From Hadesarchaea archaeon (GTDB lineage Archaea; Hadarchaeota; Hadarchaeia; Hadarchaeales; Hadarchaeaceae): a stretch of DNA of 8,924 bases. The notes beneath the pieces are model-generated. The model did not search any database. It was not told the origin of the DNA and saw only the letters and a list, made by a program, of their open reading frames with translations. Shown piece by piece: positions 6,017-8,924 of the stretch. Made by a program: the position numbers and the translations under genes. Each line of letters starts with the position of its first letter. Position 1 is the stretch's first letter. The stretch is from NCBI GenBank assembly GCA_030601665.1, contig JAUWBP010000035.1:1-8924 (forward strand), in the 5' to 3' direction.

Positions 6017-6874
6017 CTATTCCCCCGTGAGCGCGTTCAGCAGCGCAAGCGTGGCCATGAGCGCTTCCTCCGTTCGAACGGTGGCGGTCCCCTGATTCGG
6101 GATCGTATTTATGATGACGTCGAAGAGTTTGCCCGCATCGACGCCCTGGCGCTCGCAGATTTCGAAGAGGCCCGCGTAAGGGCCCCCGAAGACCACCGCC
6201 ACGCTGCGAGGGTTGCTACTCCTTATCGCCTGCACGGCTTCATATAAATTTTTGCCGTACCGCGATGTTCCTATAATATAATCTGCTTTCAGAACTTTTA
6301 AGGCCTCTGCGAGGGGTTTCGCCCGCAGGATTTCGTAGCCCCAGTATTCACCGACTTCACTCCGGTGTACCCGCTCAATTGCGCGTTTGCCCTCACCCAA
6401 ACTCTTACCGAGTCTAACCGTTACCCGCTCTCCAACGTTGAGTTTTTCGTTTGTGAAACCACGCTCACGTATCCCGAGTTCAAGCAGGCTGCCACGTTTG
6501 CCCGCATCTACAACGACGACTTCACGATAATCACCAAGGGAAGTCTTCTCATCCGCGAGCGGGTGGTGGGGTGTGCGCAGGGGTGGAAGTAAACCCGCGT
6601 AACGGAGCTCCTTTGTGCGAGGAAAGAGGAGCTTGCGCAGGTATTGCGGTGTTTCTATATAATGCAAAAGTGTTGAGATAACCTCGGCCTCAAAGGCTTG
6701 ATTTTTCAAGTGGGAGTCATCATCGTAATAAATGCAGACCTTACCAACACGAAAGATCGCGAGCACACGCCCTATCGAACCGATCTTGAGAGTTTTCTGT
6801 CGAAGGTCAGACGCATCTGTAACGAGCGAGGAAGGCAGCAGCACGAAAAACGATGGGGGGATTTTAGACGTCAT
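6017..6874 (-). CDS. SPOUT-superfamily RNA methyltransferase (COG2106 / Methyltrn_RNA_3 family)
   Basis: 285 residues, matching the archaeal family that commonly lies just before rpl3 and is related to human SPOUT1/CENP-32. Visible order: an N-terminal Rossmann-like half (VLLPSSLVTDASD; RVGKVCIYYDDD near 42-53; TPQYLRKLLFP and LLPPLRTPHHPL at 75-106), an inserted beta-rich domain (about 115-180, GDYREVVVVDAGKRG to EYWGYE), and the C-terminal trefoil-knot part with VAVVFGGPYAGLFEI (225-239) and IPNQGTATVRTEEALMATLA (258-277), where SAM should bind. The family is predicted to methylate RNA, and its place in a ribosomal cluster suggests an rRNA substrate; the target cannot be read from sequence. 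The ATG at 6874 is 3 nt after the rtcB stop with only a weak AGGGT, so translation may depend on coupling to rtcB. Confidence 0.92.
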   Translation of the reverse strand: MTSKIPPSFFVLLPSSLVTDASDLRQKTLKIGSIGRVLAIFRVGKVCIYYDDDSHLKNQAFEAEVISTLLHYIETPQYLRKLLFPRTKELRYAGLLPPLRTPHHPLADEKTSLGDYREVVVVDAGKRGSLLELGIRERGFTNEKLNVGERVTVRLGKSLGEGKRAIERVHRSEVGEYWGYEILRAKPLAEALKVLKADYIIGTSRYGKNLYEAVQAIRSSNPRSVAVVFGGPYAGLFEICERQGVDAGKLFDVIINTIPNQGTATVRTEEALMATLALLNALTGE

Positions 6875-6877
6875 CGC

Positions 6878-8332
6878 TTAACCCTTTGTGACTCCCACAG
6901 GTTTCAAGCGTGCGACCATTCGAGCGATGCCGGCATCGTGGCTGACCTTTACAACGCGGTCGACATCCTTGTATGCCAAGGGCGCCTCCTCAGCGATGAT
7001 AGATATCTTAGCAGAGCGCACGATAATCCCCCTGCTCTCGAGTTCGCGCTTGACATCTTCTCCCAAGAATTGCCTGCGTGCGGCAGTCCGGCTCATGTGA
7101 CGGCCTGAACCGTGGGCTGTCGAAGCGAAGGTCTCCTGCATCCCTTGTTTCGTACCGACGAGCACGTATGAAGCGGTGCCCATCGTTCCAGGGATTAGCA
7201 CGGGTTGCCCGACATCGCGGTAAATTGCAGGTACATCCGGATGTCCGGGCCCGAAAGCCCTCGTCGCTCCCTTACGGTGAACGTAAACTTTTCGGCGCCC
7301 GCCATTAACTTCATGTTCTTCAAGTTTCGCGATATTGTGCGCAACGTCGTAGATGATGTCCATACCCAGGCTCTCCGCATCCTTTCCGAGAACTTGCTCG
7401 AAGGACTGCCGAACCCAGTGAACGATCATCTGACGGTTTGTCCAAGCGTAGTTAGCTGCGCAGGCCATCGCCGAGAAGTAGGCTTGCCCCTCAGGCGAAG
7501 TCACGGGCACGTTCACGAGTTCTCGATCGGGCTGCACGACTTTATATTGATGGACTGTTCGCTCCATCATGCGCAGGTAGTCAGAACACACCTGATGCCC
7601 CATTCCCCGAGAGCCCGTGTGAATCATGACTGTAGTTTGTCCTTCATGGGTCAGGCCGAATTTACGCGCCACCTCGGGGTCGAAAATTTTGTCGACGACT
7701 TGGATTTCGAGAAAGTGATTGCCGCTACCTAGACTGCCGAGCTGGGGCAAGCCGCGCTCCTTCGCTCGATGGCTAACGCGCCCAGCGTCCGCACCCGCCA
7801 TGCACCCCTCTTCCTCGAGTCGCTCGAGATCCTTTTGCCAGCCGAAACCCTGCTCAATACCCCAACGGGCGCCGTTCTCGAGGACCTCATTGAGTTGCGC
7901 ATGAGTCAGCCTCATTTTACCTCTGCTACCTAACCCAGAGGGAATGTTCCGGAAGAGAGCATCTACGAGCTCGCGTAGCTTGGGTTCCACATCCTTTTTA
8001 TCGAGATTCGTGCGCAACAAACGGACGCCGCAGTTGATGTCGTAGCCGACGCCCCCCGGGCTGATGACGCCTGTCTCCGCGTCGGTAGCAGCAACCCCGC
8101 CAATTGGAAATCCATATCCCTGGTGGCCATCAGGCAGTGCGATAGAATATTTATAGATGCCCTGAAGGAACGACACGTTCGTGGCCTGCTCGAGCGTCAG
8201 GTCTCTTCGCATCTTGTCAAGTAGTTCAGCATCCGCATAAATTCGCACCGGCACCCGCATTCCGCGCTTGGAGTCCTGAGGGATCTCCCAGCGGACCTTG
8301 TCGATCTGTTTGATTTTTCCTGTCCACACCAT
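6878..8332 (-). CDS. rtcB: RtcB RNA-splicing ligase (3'-phosphate / 5'-OH)
   Basis: 484 residues, the length of archaeal RtcB without an intein. RtcB joins tRNA exons after intron excision, using GTP and Mn2+. The active-site set is complete, numbered from the ATG at 8332: Asp98 and Cys101 in GGVGYDINCG, His206 in GSGNHFLE, His238 in VMIHTGSRGMGH, His332 in YDVAHNIAKLE, and His407 in STAHGSGRHMSR, the histidine expected to be guanylylated. ALPDGHQGYGFPIGGVAA near 65-82 is also conserved. The ATG gives MVWTGKIKQIDKVRWEIP, the usual start; GGCGGT lies 3 nt upstream, so GTG at 8329 (spacing 6) is also possible. Nine further codons upstream to a TTG at 8359 do not look like RtcB. Archease, its activator, lies just upstream. 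Confidence 0.98.
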   Translation of the reverse strand: MVWTGKIKQIDKVRWEIPQDSKRGMRVPVRIYADAELLDKMRRDLTLEQATNVSFLQGIYKYSIALPDGHQGYGFPIGGVAATDAETGVISPGGVGYDINCGVRLLRTNLDKKDVEPKLRELVDALFRNIPSGLGSRGKMRLTHAQLNEVLENGARWGIEQGFGWQKDLERLEEEGCMAGADAGRVSHRAKERGLPQLGSLGSGNHFLEIQVVDKIFDPEVARKFGLTHEGQTTVMIHTGSRGMGHQVCSDYLRMMERTVHQYKVVQPDRELVNVPVTSPEGQAYFSAMACAANYAWTNRQMIVHWVRQSFEQVLGKDAESLGMDIIYDVAHNIAKLEEHEVNGGRRKVYVHRKGATRAFGPGHPDVPAIYRDVGQPVLIPGTMGTASYVLVGTKQGMQETFASTAHGSGRHMSRTAARRQFLGEDVKRELESRGIIVRSAKISIIAEEAPLAYKDVDRVVKVSHDAGIARMVARLKPVGVTKG

Positions 8333-8334
8333 TC

Positions 8335-8356
8335 TACCGCCTGAGTAAAGGAGGTA
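8335..8356 (-). promoter_or_regulatory. Possible hairpin masking the rtcB ribosome binding site
   Basis: In the transcript TACCTCC (8356-8350) can pair with GGCGGTA (8341-8335) across an 8-nt loop, giving six Watson-Crick pairs and one internal mismatch. The downstream arm is the only SD-like sequence before the rtcB start codon, so folding would hide it. Pairing is seen in the sequence; a regulatory role is inferred. Confidence 0.35.
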
Positions 8357-8378
8357 CAACGCTGCTAATTACCTTTTG

Positions 8379-8386
8379 GTTAAAAG
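8379..8386 (-). promoter_or_regulatory. Candidate TATA box for rtcB and downstream genes
   Basis: CTTTTAAC on the minus strand, about 50 nt before the rtcB ATG, in the only sizeable gap (83 nt) between the tRNA and the end of S17. Usual spacing would start the transcript near 8355, just before the RBS hairpin. No good BRE precedes it, and the sequence also forms a small CTTTT/AAAAG inverted repeat (8373-8386), so the call is tentative. Confidence 0.3.
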
Positions 8387-8415
8387 CGCATCATAATGGG
8401 GGAATTATTGGGCAT

Positions 8416-8844
8416 CTAAATATCAACAACTGCTTGCACCGAACAGCGATCCTTTTTGTGTTTGATCTCCATGAGATGATAGGTTACGGCCTTGACCCCA
8501 ACCTTGGGCTTGTGCTTGGCCGGGTCGAAGCGCTCGCCCCATGCCCGAGCTTTGATTCGGAGCCCGCCCTTGGAGCGAGAAAGGTCCTCAACCTCGAATT
8601 TCGACATCACAAGTCCTTGAGTATCGTGCAGGTACAAAAATCGCTCGAGCCAGTCGTAGAGCAGAGCTTTTTCGTCCTCAGCCTCGAGCTCGACCTCCAC
8701 TTCCTCCCGCGGCTCGACCTTGCTTGTGTCGACCATGACCTCGAAGAACGCGAGCGCAGCGTTTTCGAATGCCTCAGCTAAGTCGCGGCCGTACGCACGA
8801 AAGCCGATGTCCGAAGGATGCTCGACCCACTCGAAGCGCTTTAT
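8416..8844 (-). CDS. Archease (RtcB activator), apparent ATA start
   Basis: About 142 residues, the usual length of archease, which speeds RtcB guanylylation and ligation and lets it turn over. Diagnostic stretches: FEWVEHPSDIGFRAYGRDLA at the N-terminus with the metal-site His/Asp, FENAALAFFEVMVDTSKVEP, LLYDWLERFLYLHDTQ in the middle, KPKVGVKAVTYHLMEI, and the C-terminal VQAVVDI ending in the conserved acidic residue. The frame stays open upstream into the tRNA gene, where the only canonical start (GTG at 8898) lies in the variable arm. Between tRNA end and domain the best in-frame candidate is ATA at 8844, 5 nt after GGTG of an AGGTGAT. A sequencing error at the start is the main alternative. 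It leads the unit that continues into rtcB 83 nt later. Confidence 0.93.
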   Translation of the reverse strand: MKRFEWVEHPSDIGFRAYGRDLAEAFENAALAFFEVMVDTSKVEPREEVEVELEAEDEKALLYDWLERFLYLHDTQGLVMSKFEVEDLSRSKGGLRIKARAWGERFDPAKHKPKVGVKAVTYHLMEIKHKKDRCSVQAVVDI

Positions 8845-8847
8845 CTC

Positions 8848-8854
8848 ATCACCT
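8848..8854 (-). promoter_or_regulatory. Shine-Dalgarno AGGTGAT of archease
   Basis: A seven-base match to the archaeal anti-SD complement that starts two bases past the tRNA 3' end. Its GGTG core is 5 nt before the ATA at 8844. An out-of-frame ATG (8849-8847) overlaps this SD and begins a two-codon frame, ATG AGA TAA, whose stop overlaps the ATA. Confidence 0.55.
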
Positions 8855-8856
8855 AA

Positions 8857-8924
8857 CGCCGGGGAAGGGATTCGAACCCTTGAGGCCCAAAGGGCCACCG
8901 GATCTCAAATCCGGCGCCTTACCT
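8857..8924 (-). tRNA. tRNA-Ser(UGA), 5' end cut off by window edge
   Basis: The 3' 68 nt of a class II tRNA. Reading the minus strand: the end of the D arm, an anticodon stem CCGGA/TCCGG around loop TTTGAGA (anticodon TGA at 8907-8905), a long variable arm with stem GGCCC/GGGCC and loop TTT (8896-8884), a T arm AAGGG-TTCGAAT-CCCTT, then acceptor strand CCCCGGC and discriminator G (8857). Long variable arm, UGA anticodon and G73 all indicate serine. CCA is not encoded. The 5' acceptor strand, most of the D arm and the promoter lie outside. No intron is seen in the visible anticodon loop. Confidence 0.95.

Noticed and set aside
7205..7732. Plus-strand open frame of 175 codons
   Set aside because: Lies wholly inside rtcB, whose active-site residues are intact on the other strand.
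6878..8332. Intein in rtcB
   Set aside because: Some archaeal RtcB genes carry one, but this protein is continuous at 484 residues with no inserted splicing domain.
8348..8355. Shine-Dalgarno-like AAGGAGGT on the plus strand
   Set aside because: No plus-strand gene follows; it is the complement of the hairpin arm in the rtcB leader.
8380..8415. Eleven-codon ORF (ATG right after the archease stop) as a leader peptide for rtcB
   Set aside because: No ribosome binding site and no regulatory codon pattern; it probably arises by chance.
8774..8852. Possible C/D box sRNA after the tRNA (GTGATGA box C, CTGA box D)
   Set aside because: The span of 79 nt is long, no D'/C' pair is visible, and the box C match is explained by the archease Shine-Dalgarno sequence. 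Dicistronic tRNA-sRNA genes exist in archaea, but the support here is too thin.
1..8924. CRISPR array, insertion sequence, prophage or defence system
   Set aside because: No spaced direct repeats, transposase or integrase motifs, or terminal repeats; the window is almost fully occupied by core translation and RNA-processing genes.

Overview
The window is archaeal chromosomal DNA. All confident genes lie on the minus strand and should be read from high to low coordinates. Evidence for Archaea: archaeal/eukaryotic-type ribosomal proteins, a SUI1-family initiation factor and an RNase P Rpp29-type subunit inside the S10 cluster, GGTGAT-type ribosome binding sites, TATA/BRE-like promoter sequence, and a tRNA gene with no encoded CCA. 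The order L29-SUI1-Rnp1-S17 is typical of euryarchaea. I cannot name a lower taxon from sequence alone.

Layout in the direction of transcription. (1) 8924-8333: the 3' part of a tRNA-Ser(UGA) gene, then 12 nt later archease, then an 83-nt gap holding a possible promoter and an RBS-masking hairpin. (2) 8332-6017: rtcB (RNA 3'-phosphate ligase) and a COG2106-type SPOUT RNA methyltransferase, 3 nt apart. (3) 6015-559: an S10-type ribosomal cluster L3-L4-L23-L2-S19-L22-S3-L29-SUI1-Rnp1-S17. Its genes overlap or are only a few bases apart, so translational coupling is likely throughout. (4) 558-442: a 117-nt AT-richer spacer with a TATA/BRE-like promoter and a 6-8-6 palindrome. (5) 441-1: the N-terminal 147 codons of a thiolase that runs off the left edge.

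The genes combine RNA maturation with ribosome synthesis. Archease activates RtcB, which joins tRNA exons after intron removal; Rnp1 belongs to RNase P, which trims tRNA 5' ends; the SPOUT enzyme is predicted to modify RNA; the rest build both ribosomal subunits or act in initiation. The thiolase starts a separate unit, probably lipid or mevalonate metabolism.

The most unusual signal is at two translation starts. The SUI1 gene has no in-frame ATG, GTG or TTG that keeps its first Cys pair; the best start is a CTG behind a perfect GGAGGTG. Archease has no canonical in-frame start outside the upstream tRNA gene; the best start is ATA behind AGGTGAT. Because SUI1/aIF1 itself monitors start-codon selection, a non-AUG start on its own gene suggests autoregulation like that of bacterial infC.
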